This document shows, piece by piece, positions 18,132-26,837 of a stretch of DNA of 64,000 bases. Source of the stretch: CAXXOK01 sp963663285 (GTDB lineage: Bacteria; Bacillota; Clostridia; Christensenellales; Aristaeellaceae); assembly GCA_963663285.2 (NCBI GenBank), contig CAXXNI010000002.1, forward strand, positions 1,240,001-1,304,000, in the 5' to 3' direction. The translations under genes and the position numbers were made by a program. Below the pieces are notes generated by a model that worked only from the letters and a program-made list of their open reading frames with translations, made no database searches and was not told the DNA's origin. Each line of letters opens with the position of its first letter. Within the stretch, counting starts at the first letter, position 1.

Positions 18132-18221
18132 CCAGAAAAGCAAGCATAGCTGTTTCTCTGTAATCATTTAAATGGTACAACGACTCAAAATAAGATCGCT
18201 TTATCCACCGATTCGTTTTAA

Positions 18222-18254
18222 GAAGACCCCGGAGTTAAAAGGTTCCGGGGTCTT
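18222..18254 (+). terminator. Terminator after the HAD phosphatase gene
   Basis: AAGACCCCGGA pairs with TCCGGGGTCTT around a ten-base loop. The T-tract is poor. Confidence 0.6.
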
Positions 18255-18366
18255 CCTGCATCACTGATTATATTACCATAGTTTTTATACCGTAATTTTT
18301 GCCTGACGAAATGCAGAATGCGCTCTATCTACCGTTGTTCACATATAAAAGCTCCTTCGGCAGAAG

Positions 18367-18404
18367 AAAGCGGAACCCAGGCTGTATGCCCGGGTTCCGC
18401 TTTG
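18367..18404 (-). terminator. Terminator of the peptidoglycan-binding protein gene
   Basis: AAAGCGGAACCC and its complement flank a loop of about 13 bases, followed on the minus strand by TTTCTTCT, about 20 bases past the stop. Confidence 0.65.
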
Positions 18405-18422
18405 CTATTTCATTATCAATGG

Positions 18423-20090
18423 TTAATCTGTAATGTCTTCGCCGGTCAGTGCTTTCCACGCCGCGCGAATTGCTTTCTGGTGCGTTATGCCATAGTTCGG
18501 GTCATTCGCTTCGCACTCTTCCAGCGTACGCAGGAAGTGCACGCAAAGGTGTCCGTCAAAATCGTTATCCTTAATCGACCCCGAAAGATGCGGTACATTA
18601 TGCATAGTTGCAAGCGTCCATGTGCCGCTGGGCAGTTTTACATATACTGCCTTAGGCGTCCATGTGTTCACATACCCAAAGGCTTTGAACATGATCGCAG
18701 TGTCGGTGGCCGTTAACGGTTCACAATCCGCATGATGGCCGCGGCTGTATACACGAAGTGTCCACTGCAGGTTGGTGGAAGGATCAAACACCGTAAGGTA
18801 GTTACCATTGGAGATATTCGGCTTCACTTCGGTATACCAGTACAAGCATTTTACGCTGCTTGCGCTGGGGCCGGACGCTTTGCCCGTATCATCATCAATT
18901 GTTGTCGTTTCATCAAGCGATTTATCATATTCTACCGCGGAACCGCTGTAAAGGACTTCTTGCGTTTTAGCGCCTGCGACGCCGTCTACCGTAAGACCGT
19001 TCAGTTTCTGGAACGCGACGACCGCTTTCTGCGTCAGTGCGCCGTAATCTCCATCAGAAACAAGCGAATAGCCCAATGCACTCAGCGCTTTTTGCAGTTT
19101 CAAAACATCATCATTGTTATCGCCGTAACTAAGCGAAACATAGGTCGTGCTACTGGACGAACTGCTGGAATCGGCACCGGACGAACTGGAAGATGAGCTG
19201 GAAGAGCTTGCAACAGCACTGGAAGAGAACAGTTTGCTATATGTCTTACTGCCTACCAGGCCATCCACGGATAAGTTGTTATTCTTTTGGAAGGAAGATA
19301 CTGCCGCCATTGTACCGGCGCCGTACACACCGTCCAGTGAGCTTGTATAATAGCCCAGCTCTTTTAACTGTGTCTGTACACTGAGTACATCGCTGCCTGT
19401 ATACCCCTTACGCAACGTACGTGTAAAGCTGCCGTCACTGCTGGATGAATCAGAAGAGCTGGATGAACTGGAAGAATCGGAAGAGCTATCGGAAGAATCC
19501 GATTCACTGGCGCTGGCTTGGCTATATAAGAGTGTCTGGGTTTTGGTACCGGCTAAACCATCTGCCGTCAGATTGTTGGCTTTCTGGAAGGCGATCACCG
19601 CTTTACGCGTCCCTGCGCCAAAACGCCCGTCAATACCATTGGTATTATAACCAAGAGCGACCAAAGCTGTTTGCAAATCTGTAACCTTATCGCCGCTGTC
19701 GCCATATTCCAGCGTATTGGCATTAGTGGATACACGGGTAGAAGAGCTATCACTGCTGGAACTGTCGCTGGAGTCGTCCGTTTCATCGGACTCAGAATAC
19801 AGCGCATTCAGCGTCTGCGTTCCTGCTTTACCGTCCGCTGTAAGGCCAGCGCTCTTCTGGTAGGCAACAACAGCACTTTCGGTGCCACGCCCGAATTTTC
19901 CGTCCAGTCCATTCGGGTCGTAACCCAGCGCTAACAACGCCTTCTGAAGCGTCAATACGTCCGAACCACGGGAGCCGTATTCAAGCGTACTATATTGCGT
20001 CAACGCAAATGCGTTGGACGTAAAAAGCAATGCAAACGCCAGCGCAAGGGCGATGATTCTGCTTGCAGCATGTCGTTTCTTCATCTTCAT
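18423..20090 (-). CDS. Secreted protein with four peptidoglycan-binding repeats and a Cys-His C-terminal domain
   Basis: The 555-residue protein has a signal peptide (IIALALAFALLFTSNAFA), then four PG_binding_1 repeats near residues 35-97, 122-186, 222-287 and 316-380 (pattern GSDVLTLQKALLALGY ... LDGKFGRGT ... LTADGKAG). Runs of serine with Asp/Gly link them. The last ~150 residues form a separate domain with HNVPHLSG, DNDFDGHLCVHF and a terminal HQKAIRAAW segment. Its clustered conserved-looking His, Asp and Cys residues suggest a catalytic domain with a remote resemblance to the L,D-transpeptidase cysteine box, which I cannot confirm. It probably binds the cell wall outside the membrane. 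AAGGAGG precedes the ATG. Confidence 0.85.
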   Translation of the reverse strand: MKMKKRHAASRIIALALAFALLFTSNAFALTQYSTLEYGSRGSDVLTLQKALLALGYDPNGLDGKFGRGTESAVVAYQKSAGLTADGKAGTQTLNALYSESDETDDSSDSSSSDSSSTRVSTNANTLEYGDSGDKVTDLQTALVALGYNTNGIDGRFGAGTRKAVIAFQKANNLTADGLAGTKTQTLLYSQASASESDSSDSSSDSSSSSSSSDSSSSDGSFTRTLRKGYTGSDVLSVQTQLKELGYYTSSLDGVYGAGTMAAVSSFQKNNNLSVDGLVGSKTYSKLFSSSAVASSSSSSSSSSGADSSSSSSSTTYVSLSYGDNNDDVLKLQKALSALGYSLVSDGDYGALTQKAVVAFQKLNGLTVDGVAGAKTQEVLYSGSAVEYDKSLDETTTIDDDTGKASGPSASSVKCLYWYTEVKPNISNGNYLTVFDPSTNLQWTLRVYSRGHHADCEPLTATDTAIMFKAFGYVNTWTPKAVYVKLPSGTWTLATMHNVPHLSGSIKDNDFDGHLCVHFLRTLEECEANDPNYGITHQKAIRAAWKALTGEDITD

Positions 20091-20136
20091 CAGTGTTCCT
20101 CCTTAACGAGCGGCTTTCGCCATCGTTTTCGTTCAC

Positions 20137-20165
20137 AGTATATCAAATCATTTCGAAGAAGTAAA
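20137..20165 (-). promoter_or_regulatory. Promoter of the peptidoglycan-binding protein gene
   Basis: TTTACT (20160-20165), a 17-base spacer and TATACT (20137-20142) on the minus strand, about 45 bases before the start. Confidence 0.6.
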
Positions 20166-20201
20166 GTATTTATTACGAAACTGTTACCACAAAATCTTTC
20201 C

Positions 20202-20230
20202 TTTTCAAAGCAACCAAACTGTTGTATCAT
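20202..20230 (+). promoter_or_regulatory. Possible promoter of the exported protein gene at 20304
   Basis: TTTTCA (20202-20207), a 17-base spacer and TATCAT (20225-20230). Moderate match only. Confidence 0.4.
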
Positions 20231-20303
20231 TTTTTAAAGGGATAAAATCTGTTCTTTAGACCGTTTTGTTGGTGTCTGATTTTTTTGGAAAAGGAGCCTT
20301 TTC

Positions 20304-21185
20304 ATGTTTAAGTATCGCAAGCTCCTCCGGCTTATTGTCCTTCTTCTCCTTTTGCCGGTTTTTTCACTGGCGGAAGACAGCTTTTTAATCGACGTGGATG
20401 CTTTGGATGCGGGACAGTTGGGCAACAATGCCTATGTGGAGCAGCACCTTTCCGCGCAAGCACAGGGAATACGGGTGCGTAAATACATCAGCGATAGCAG
20501 CGAGCTGGCTGCAAGCATTCGGCTGACCATTGCGCAATCGGAAAACAACTCTATTATTTTCGATAAAAACTATGGTTATGTCAGCGGTACTTTTGACAGC
20601 GGAAATATTTATTTACCTTATGTGGATAATAATATTATCCCGTATCTCATCACCCTGCAAGTAGCGGATACAGCCTATTCTATTCCTTTTCTGCAAAAGC
20701 AAGCCCGTCTGAACAACAACAAGGGTTGTACCTTCGGCGTTCGTTTACAGGATTATGCGTCATCTCTTTCCGGCAATTGGCAAATGGGCACGATGCTAGA
20801 TTTGGACGCGCTGCGTTCGCAGGGTTCCGTAAGCTTCCCCATTTGTGCCAGCAACCTGTACATTGTTGGGCAGGCCACCGTTAGCGTGAGCGGCGATCAA
20901 GCGAGCGTGTCGCTTTCCTTCGACCAAAGCGCCGATGTGCAGATATCCTCCAGCGCTGTGTACCTTGTCGGCGATGTGTCAACAATATCGTCCTTTCCCC
21001 CAGCTGCCGTGAGTTATTCCTCAGGCCAATCCATTTCCATACAAGGGCTGCATTCTGCGCTGCTCTATATACCATTGACACTGAGCTATGACCCAACCGG
21101 TCTGGAAGAATTTCATTATGATCTTGGCTCCGGTACCCTTAGCCGCCAGTTGACGCTTTGGAACGCGAATCTTTCAGGCCAGTAA
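20304..21185 (+). CDS. Exported protein of unknown function
   Basis: I do not recognise this 293-residue protein. It has a clear signal peptide (YRKLLRLIVLLLLLPVFSLA-ED) and no later membrane segment, cysteine cluster or anchor. The mature part is rich in Ser, Gln, Asn and Ala with alternating hydrophobic residues, suggesting an all-beta protein, possibly two similar beta domains (VSFPICASNLYIVGQATVSV; VQISSSAVYLVGDV). AAGGAG lies before the ATG, and a strong terminator follows, so it is a single-gene unit. It lies between a wall-binding protein and a membrane glycosyltransferase, compatible with a cell-envelope role, but nothing more specific is supported. Confidence 0.7.
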   Translation: MFKYRKLLRLIVLLLLLPVFSLAEDSFLIDVDALDAGQLGNNAYVEQHLSAQAQGIRVRKYISDSSELAASIRLTIAQSENNSIIFDKNYGYVSGTFDSGNIYLPYVDNNIIPYLITLQVADTAYSIPFLQKQARLNNNKGCTFGVRLQDYASSLSGNWQMGTMLDLDALRSQGSVSFPICASNLYIVGQATVSVSGDQASVSLSFDQSADVQISSSAVYLVGDVSTISSFPPAAVSYSSGQSISIQGLHSALLYIPLTLSYDPTGLEEFHYDLGSGTLSRQLTLWNANLSGQ

Positions 21186-21203
21186 GCATATCTATCAACA
21201 GTC

Positions 21204-21240
21204 AAAAGCGCCGTCCTGCTAATCACCGGACGGCGCTTTT
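21204..21240. terminator. Bidirectional terminator between the exported protein and glycosyltransferase genes
   Basis: AAAAGCGCCGTCC and its complement flank a loop of about ten bases, with T residues on one side and A residues on the other. It can serve both convergent units. Confidence 0.8.
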
Positions 21241-21335
21241 GGTTGTATAAAACTACCTTGTCCTTCTATGAAGTCACACATAAGCAGCGGTCAACCGTAT
21301 TGAAGAGATGTCCCATACCGGCTGGCTCGATGGGA

Positions 21336-22910
21336 TTACGATGCCGCAATGTCCTTACGCCGATACAGGTACACATAATCATACCAGAATCCATCGGGCG
21401 ACTCTTCGGTCGCAACCAGATCGTAATGGTTTGCAATAGAATCGGGCTGACGGCCTCGTGTGACAACGTAATCCGTAACGCCTTCTTCAATATACCGTAT
21501 CTGCTCATCCAGCATTTCCTGCAAATGCACGTTCGTTTGATGAAAATACTTTACTGTTGGCGCGATGTTGCAAGCCGTATAGAATCCGGCATCCATAAAC
21601 CCGTAATTCAACAACGTCGCGTCGGGCGTCTGATCCACGATTGCCGCAAAGCGGTATTGCATGGTATCTTCGCGCGGCTTGAGCAAATCAGGCGTATTGG
21701 GGCTTGCCGCAAGGCAGAACATACCGGCGCAGGTGATCCCGATTACCGTCAGCGCCACGGCACGCCCTTGCCAATCCGCAAGCAATCTGTCTGTCCAGCG
21801 GGCAAACGGCAGCGCCGCCAGCGGCGCGAAAGCCGAAAGAATTAACCCATAATACAGATACGTTTTTCCTCCAATAAACACACCAAGTGCTAAAAAGCCT
21901 ATCAGTGCCCACAGGAATACTTTTTCCGCGCAAGAAACTTTTGGCCAAAAACCACGCTGCTTTTCCCCTTCCATTACAGCCCCATTATTCTCGGCGGAGT
22001 GCGCTTTCCCAGCTGGTTTTTTACCAAACGTGAAATAGAGTACTCCCAATAGCATTGGCGCCACATAGGCCCAGTTGAGCGTAACCCAACTGATTCCAGC
22101 AGCCAATACCGCTTTCCCCCGTGCCGCCAGGCTCAGGGTTTCCTCATCCTGATATAAAAAGATATTATCATAAAGATAAGTTTTCAGCCAATCGAGGATG
22201 GCGTTATTCACGCCAAAATAAATGACCCATGGTATGGTTGCAAGCACAACACCAAGCGCAAACCACAGGAGGCTTGAAAATGCCATCATGCCATCCCGCC
22301 GCCGAAGATGATAAATCATTATTCCCAGTATCCACGCAGCATAAAAGCCCAACATGGTAAACTTAATCCATAACACGCATCCGCATAAAAACCCATGCAG
22401 CAGCAGTTTTCCCGCCGGCATATGGTTGGGAGCGCTTTGCCTGAGCCATTGCAGCAATCCGTATAAAGACCACGCAAGCAGCGGCAGGCATAATTCTTCG
22501 GCGCTGTCACCCTGTTGAAAGCTGGTAGAAGAAAGCACTAACGCCAATACCAACGTAAGCCAGAACAACGACGTACGCTCCGCGCCATATAGCTGAAGCG
22601 TTTTATAAGCCGCGAGCAAGAAAAGCCCAACAGCCAGAATTTCCAGAAAAAACACACCTAAAAAGCTGCTGTACTCCACCCACGCACACAAAGCGTGCAG
22701 CGCATAGAGCAACGGCCCTTTATGCTCATACAGATCACGATACATCACCCTGCCGCCCAGCATCCCTTTCCCGCACGAGAAATATGCGTTTGCATCCGTC
22801 CAATCATTAATGGGATATAAGAAGGAAGATTTGGAGCAGATGGCCAGGCATACAGCCGCTGCCAGCAGGCAATACAGAAAAACCAGCCAGTCGCGTTTAC
22901 GTAAGGTCAT
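21336..22910 (-). CDS. GT39/ArnT-like polytopic membrane glycosyltransferase
   Basis: The 524-residue protein has about ten membrane helices. Its first extracellular loop carries the GT-C pattern: DANAYFSCGKGMLGG with the acidic residue expected of lipid-linked-sugar transferases, then VMYRDLYEHKGPLLYALHAL (the conserved Y-R-D ... H-K-G-P-L-Y block). The soluble C-terminal part (ATLLNYGFMDAGFYTA) faces outside. Such enzymes move a sugar from an undecaprenyl- or dolichol-type phosphate carrier onto wall polymers or proteins. The ATG at 22910 has AAGGAG seven bases upstream; an ATG six bases earlier is too close. It follows the Cys-rich protein gene by 25 bases. Confidence 0.8.
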   Translation of the reverse strand: MTLRKRDWLVFLYCLLAAAVCLAICSKSSFLYPINDWTDANAYFSCGKGMLGGRVMYRDLYEHKGPLLYALHALCAWVEYSSFLGVFFLEILAVGLFLLAAYKTLQLYGAERTSLFWLTLVLALVLSSTSFQQGDSAEELCLPLLAWSLYGLLQWLRQSAPNHMPAGKLLLHGFLCGCVLWIKFTMLGFYAAWILGIMIYHLRRRDGMMAFSSLLWFALGVVLATIPWVIYFGVNNAILDWLKTYLYDNIFLYQDEETLSLAARGKAVLAAGISWVTLNWAYVAPMLLGVLYFTFGKKPAGKAHSAENNGAVMEGEKQRGFWPKVSCAEKVFLWALIGFLALGVFIGGKTYLYYGLILSAFAPLAALPFARWTDRLLADWQGRAVALTVIGITCAGMFCLAASPNTPDLLKPREDTMQYRFAAIVDQTPDATLLNYGFMDAGFYTACNIAPTVKYFHQTNVHLQEMLDEQIRYIEEGVTDYVVTRGRQPDSIANHYDLVATEESPDGFWYDYVYLYRRKDIAAS

Positions 22911-22935
22911 AATCATTCTCCTTCTGTCTGCACAG

Positions 22936-23370
22936 TCAATACAAGCGTACCCGCAGCCTGCAAACCTGGTCTCCCCTCAAGATGCTTTCCAGCAATTCCA
23001 CCTGCGGCAGGTCATCGGAAAACAAAGAGCGCATCACCCACGTCAGGCTCTCGCGCGAGCATTCACACAATATTGGACTCACACACCCGCAATCGGTATG
23101 AAGCGGACAATAGCAGCTTGGATAGCAAAAGTCGTATTCACGTCCAGGCTTAACTGTGCGTACGCTAATGCCTTCCATTTTGTTATTCACTGTTTGAAAA
23201 AACGCATCCGGCGTTTCTGACCGGGCGAATATCTCCTGATAGACAGGCAGAATTTCCGGAGCAGCGCAAGCCTTGCCGCAAGCCGACAGCACCTTCGCGC
23301 GAGCCGCAGGTTCCAACCCCTCCAGTCCCTGCGCCAAACCACCCATCCAACTTACATAAAACGGGTCCAT
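22936..23370 (-). CDS. Small Cys-rich conserved-looking protein
   Basis: I cannot name a family with confidence for this 144-residue soluble protein. It holds eleven cysteines, including a C-terminal group CYPSCYCPLHTDCGC, ILCECSRES and a final LLESILRGDQVCRLRV. The density suggests a metal site or thiol chemistry. The SILRGD-x-x-C ending is reminiscent of small-molecule-binding hydrocarbon/heme-type V4R or ATC-hydrolase-like domains; this is a weak resemblance. GAGGGGG precedes the ATG. It appears to be the first gene of a two-gene unit with the membrane glycosyltransferase. Confidence 0.7.
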   Translation of the reverse strand: MDPFYVSWMGGLAQGLEGLEPAARAKVLSACGKACAAPEILPVYQEIFARSETPDAFFQTVNNKMEGISVRTVKPGREYDFCYPSCYCPLHTDCGCVSPILCECSRESLTWVMRSLFSDDLPQVELLESILRGDQVCRLRVRLY

Positions 23371-23420
23371 TTTGCGCCCCCTCTATCCAATTCGCCTACA
23401 ACTATAATAATCTATCGATA

Positions 23421-23449
23421 AGCATAGCACAATCAGGCGGCAGCGGCAA
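23421..23449 (-). promoter_or_regulatory. Possible promoter of the Cys-rich/glycosyltransferase pair
   Basis: TTGCCG (23444-23449), a 17-base spacer and TATGCT (23421-23426) on the minus strand, about 50 bases before the start. Confidence 0.45.
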
Positions 23450-23496
23450 TATCCATTGTTTGTCAGGATTGATTTCATTTTCATTTCTATATTAAC

Positions 23497-23525
23497 TTGA
23501 CAACTCCTGCCGTCTTGTCTATAAT
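23497..23525 (+). promoter_or_regulatory. Consensus sigma-A promoter of the T-box operon
   Basis: Perfect TTGACA (23497-23502) and TATAAT (23520-23525) with a 17-base spacer, just before the T-box leader. Confidence 0.85.
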
Positions 23526-23532
23526 TGCCCTA

Positions 23533-23797
23533 ACGCAAAGATGGGACATAGTACCCGGTAAATGCACCTGCAGAGAGCCTTCGGTTGGTGGAAGAAGGCG
23601 GCGGCATACCGGCGAATACATCCCGGAGCGGGGCTCCGAACGGCACATGCCCAGTAGGCAGTCACCGGCGCGCCGGATACAGCGCAGAAGAGCTGATAGG
23701 TTCTTGTTGAGGGTATGGTGTAAAACTATACCGAACGGAAGTGGTACCGCGTTTCTACGCCTTCCTCTGTAACAGAGGAAGGCGTTTTCTCTATCCG
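23533..23797 (+). ncRNA. T-box leader, probably tyrosine-specific
   Basis: The leader has the Stem I AGAGAG element (~23571) followed by GGTGGAAGAAGG, a GAA-TAC-A specifier loop with codon TAC (23617-23619, tyrosine), and the T-box core AAGTGGTACCGCG (~23739-23751) that pairs with uncharged tRNA. It ends in a terminator stem CGCCTTCCTCTG/CAGAGGAAGGCG with TTTT (~23758-23788). When tRNA-Tyr is uncharged, the T-box forms an antiterminator and transcription of the aminotransferase and tyrS continues. The tyrS gene downstream confirms the specifier reading. Confidence 0.9.
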
Positions 23798-23823
23798 GTT
23801 ATGATACAAGGAGGGGTTATCCT

Positions 23824-25014
23824 ATGCTACCCAGCGGCGTAACTTATGCGGAACGTTTTAACGGCATCAGCGGCAGCGCCATTCGCGCGATCTTCAAAGT
23901 GCTCAGCAAACCCGGCATCATTTCCTTTGCGGGCGGCAACCCCAGCAGCGACGCACTGCCCGACAAGGTATGTGCCCATCTCGCCAGCGAAGCGCTGCTT
24001 GCCGACGGCAAACGGATTCTGCAGTACGGAGCTACCGAAGGCTATCCTCCTTTCCTGGAAAGTCTGCTTGCGTACCTGAAAGAGAATTATGCCTTCCCGG
24101 TGGAAAAGCAAAATGTGCTTCCCCTTTCCGGGAGCACACAGGGCATCGACCTGATGTGTAAGGCATTTACCAATCCCGGTGATACCGTATTGGTGGAGAG
24201 CCCAACGTTCCTTGGCAATATGCAGACCCTGCGCATCTATCAGCAAAACCTGGTGCCGGTGGAAAGCGACGATAATGGCTTTATTCTGGAAAAACTGGAA
24301 AACGCGGTAAAGCAAACACATCCTAAAATGTTCTATGTTATCCCCACGTTTCAAAACCCCACCGGCCGTACGCTTGCAGCCGAGCGGCGGGAGCCGATCG
24401 CCAAAATGGCGAAGGATTATGGCTTTTTGGTCTTGGAGGATGATCCGTATCGTGACCTCCGGTATTCCGGTACCGGGCTGCCGCCCATTAAGGAATACGA
24501 CCGGAGCGAGCACGTGGTGTACATGGGCAGCTTCTCCAAGATTATCAGCCCCGGGATGCGCCTTGGCTATATGATTGCCAATGAGGACATTATCGCCAAA
24601 TGCGCCATTGCTAAACAGGGCAGCGATTTGCACACCGCGAACCTTACGCAAGCCGTAGTGGACCAGTATTTACGGCGCGGCTTACTTGCGCCCCATATTG
24701 CGGAGATCATTCCGGCTTACCGCGATAAGCTGACTGCGATGCTGGACGAGCTTTCCACTTTCCCGGAAGGAACCGCCTATACGCACCCGGACGGCGGGTT
24801 GTTCATCTTCGTAACCATGCCGGAAGGTTTTGATGCGGGCAAGGTGTTCAGCGAGGCGGTGGAACGCGGCGTCGCTTATGTGCCCGGCACCAGCTTCTAC
24901 CCCGAAGGCGGCCACGAAAATACCCTCCGCCTGAATTTTTCCAACAGCACGCTGGAACAAATCCATCAGGGTATGGGAATCCTACGCGAGCTGTTTACAG
25001 CAAAACTATCATAA
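23824..25014 (+). CDS. PLP-dependent aminotransferase, probably aromatic
   Basis: This 396-residue class I/II aminotransferase (Aro8/LysN/MocR-like branch) shows SFAGGNPSSDALP, YGATEGYPPFLESL, VIPTFQNPTGRTL and LVLEDDPYRDLRY. The PLP lysine is K239 in GSFSKIISPGMRLGY, and a late RLNFS holds the carboxylate-binding arginine. It lies 12 bases upstream of tyrS and behind a T-box read as tyrosine-specific. The likely job is therefore transamination between 4-hydroxyphenylpyruvate (or other aromatic keto acids) and tyrosine; this is inferred from regulation. GGAGG precedes the ATG. Confidence 0.88.
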   Translation: MLPSGVTYAERFNGISGSAIRAIFKVLSKPGIISFAGGNPSSDALPDKVCAHLASEALLADGKRILQYGATEGYPPFLESLLAYLKENYAFPVEKQNVLPLSGSTQGIDLMCKAFTNPGDTVLVESPTFLGNMQTLRIYQQNLVPVESDDNGFILEKLENAVKQTHPKMFYVIPTFQNPTGRTLAAERREPIAKMAKDYGFLVLEDDPYRDLRYSGTGLPPIKEYDRSEHVVYMGSFSKIISPGMRLGYMIANEDIIAKCAIAKQGSDLHTANLTQAVVDQYLRRGLLAPHIAEIIPAYRDKLTAMLDELSTFPEGTAYTHPDGGLFIFVTMPEGFDAGKVFSEAVERGVAYVPGTSFYPEGGHENTLRLNFSNSTLEQIHQGMGILRELFTAKLS

Positions 25015-25026
25015 GGAGCCATTGAC

Positions 25027-26250
25027 ATGCATATTCTGGATACGTTAAAGGAGCGCGGTTTTGTCGCGCAAGTCACTTTTGAGGAAGACTTATACAAAGC
25101 GCTGGAGAAGGAACCCATCACCTTCTACCTTGGCGTTGACCCCACAGCCAACAGCCTGCATGTAGGGCATTTCATCCCCATCCTGATGGCGACCCACTTG
25201 CAGCGTGCCGGGCATAAGCCCATCATCCTCTGCGGCGGCGGTACGGCGATGGTCGGCGACCCCAGCGGGAAAACTGAATTACGCCAGATGATGACCAAAG
25301 AAGTGATTGCCAGCAATGTGCAAGCCATTCAAAAGCAGCTGAGCCGCTTTATTGATTTCGGCGAGGGCAAAGCGGAAATGGCTAATAATGCGGATTGGCT
25401 GCTGAACCTTAATTATGTGGATTTTCTCCGCGATATCGGCGCGCTGTTCAGCGTAAACCGGATGCTGACTGCCGAATGTTATAAAAAGCGGCTGGAAGTT
25501 GGACTTACGTTCCTTGAATTCAACTACATGCTTATGCAGAGCTATGATTTCTTGGAGCTGTTTAAAACCCACGGTTGCCGCTTGCAAATCGGCGGGGACG
25601 ATCAATGGAGCAATATGCTTTCCGGCGCCGATTTGATCCGCCGGAAAGAACATGAGGACGCATTCGCCCTCACCTGTAAGCTCATAATGACAGCCGACGG
25701 TAAAAAAATGGGTAAAACAGAAAAAGGCGCGCTATGGCTGGACCCCGCACGTACCAGCCCATATGATTTCTACCAATACTGGCGTAACGTGCAGGATGCG
25801 GATGTCGAGCGTTTCCTGGCACTGCTCACCTTCCTGCCGATGGATGAAGTACGCCGGTTGGGCGCGCTGAAGGATAGCGCCATCAACGAAGCCAAACGGG
25901 TTCTGGCTTTTGAAACCACAAAGCTGATCCACGGAGAAGCGGAAGCCCTGAAAGCGCAGGATGCGGCACAAGCGCTGTTTGCCGGCATGGGCGGCATGGA
26001 TAATGTTCCGACCTTTTCAGTAAATGCGCAAATGCTGGCCGAGGATAACCGGCTTACCAGTATACTGGCGATGTGCGGCCTTTGCTCCAGCCGCGGTGAA
26101 GCCCGCAAAATGGTGCAGGCAGGCGCAGTGTTGGTGGGCGATGACAAGGCAACCGATGTGGAATTCCGCATTGACCCGGCGCAAATCGGCACAGACGGTT
26201 TGCTGCTGCGCAAAGGCAAAAAGAACTACTGCCGGTTGGTTATGGAATAA
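25027..26250 (+). CDS. tyrS: Tyrosyl-tRNA synthetase
   Basis: The 407-residue class I synthetase has the HIGH-type motif HVGHF (residues 45-49), the tyrosine/ATP pocket segments LCGGGTAMVGDPSGK and QIGGDDQWSNM, KMGKT in place of KMSKS (~228), and a C-terminal S4 RNA-binding domain (CGLCSSRGEARKMVQAGAV). It charges tRNA-Tyr in the cytoplasm. It is the second gene of the T-box operon, 12 bases after the aminotransferase and behind AAGGAG, so expression should rise when tRNA-Tyr is uncharged. Confidence 0.97.
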   Translation: MHILDTLKERGFVAQVTFEEDLYKALEKEPITFYLGVDPTANSLHVGHFIPILMATHLQRAGHKPIILCGGGTAMVGDPSGKTELRQMMTKEVIASNVQAIQKQLSRFIDFGEGKAEMANNADWLLNLNYVDFLRDIGALFSVNRMLTAECYKKRLEVGLTFLEFNYMLMQSYDFLELFKTHGCRLQIGGDDQWSNMLSGADLIRRKEHEDAFALTCKLIMTADGKKMGKTEKGALWLDPARTSPYDFYQYWRNVQDADVERFLALLTFLPMDEVRRLGALKDSAINEAKRVLAFETTKLIHGEAEALKAQDAAQALFAGMGGMDNVPTFSVNAQMLAEDNRLTSILAMCGLCSSRGEARKMVQAGAVLVGDDKATDVEFRIDPAQIGTDGLLLRKGKKNYCRLVME

Positions 26251-26298
26251 CGGCAGTCATATACTCAGTTTTCATATACATAATATAATCTATGGAAA

Positions 26299-26334
26299 AT
26301 CCCCGGTGCGTCAATCCTCCGGGGGTTTTTCTTT
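26299..26334 (+). terminator. Terminator after tyrS
   Basis: ATCCCCGG and CCGGGGG flank a loop, followed by TTTTTCTTTT. Confidence 0.75.
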
Positions 26335-26394
26335 TGCTTGGTCAGTAAAATTTCCACATTTCCCGTATAAGCTACTGTAATCAATGCTCTCCTA

Positions 26395-26423
26395 TTGACA
26401 TCTTTTTCCCGTCAGAGTACCAT
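26395..26423 (+). promoter_or_regulatory. Promoter of the VOC protein gene
   Basis: TTGACA (26395-26400), a 17-base spacer and TACCAT (26418-26423). Confidence 0.55.
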
Positions 26424-26453
26424 CTATGAAGCAATCATTATGAGGTGAAACCC

Positions 26454-26837
26454 ATGCGAATAGATCATGTGGCGATTTATGTACGCGATCTGGAAGAGGC
26501 AAAAAGCTTCTTTGAAAAATACTTTGGCGCAACAAGCGGCGCGCGTTACCACAACCCCAAGACAGGTCTGCAAACCTATTTTCTCATTTTTGGCGACGGT
26601 GCAAGATTGGAAATCATGACCCGTCCGCAGCTTTTGCCGCCGAATGAATCCGCCTTACAAACAGGGCTAACCCATATCGCTTTTTCTGTTGGCAGCCGGG
26701 AGGCGGTCGACCAGCTTACCAACCGTCTGGCGGGCGATGGTTACCAAGTGCAAAGCGGGCCTCGCGTAACAGGCGACGGTTATTATGAAAGCTGTGTCTT
26801 GGGGCCGGAAAATTGCGCATTAGAAATTACAGAGTAA
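26454..26837 (+). CDS. Glyoxalase/bleomycin-resistance (VOC) family protein
   Basis: The 127-residue single-domain protein has the VOC pattern: IDHVAIYVRDLEEAKSFFEK at the start, ARLEIMTRP in the middle, LTHIAFSVGSREAVDQL opening the second beta-alpha-beta unit and CALEITE at the end. His, Glu, His and Glu are in the places where this fold binds a divalent metal. It resembles the glyoxalase I / methylmalonyl-CoA epimerase branch, but the substrate cannot be fixed. ATG 26454 lies behind GAGGTG; a GTG nine bases earlier overlaps that site. Confidence 0.85.
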   Translation: MRIDHVAIYVRDLEEAKSFFEKYFGATSGARYHNPKTGLQTYFLIFGDGARLEIMTRPQLLPPNESALQTGLTHIAFSVGSREAVDQLTNRLAGDGYQVQSGPRVTGDGYYESCVLGPENCALEITE

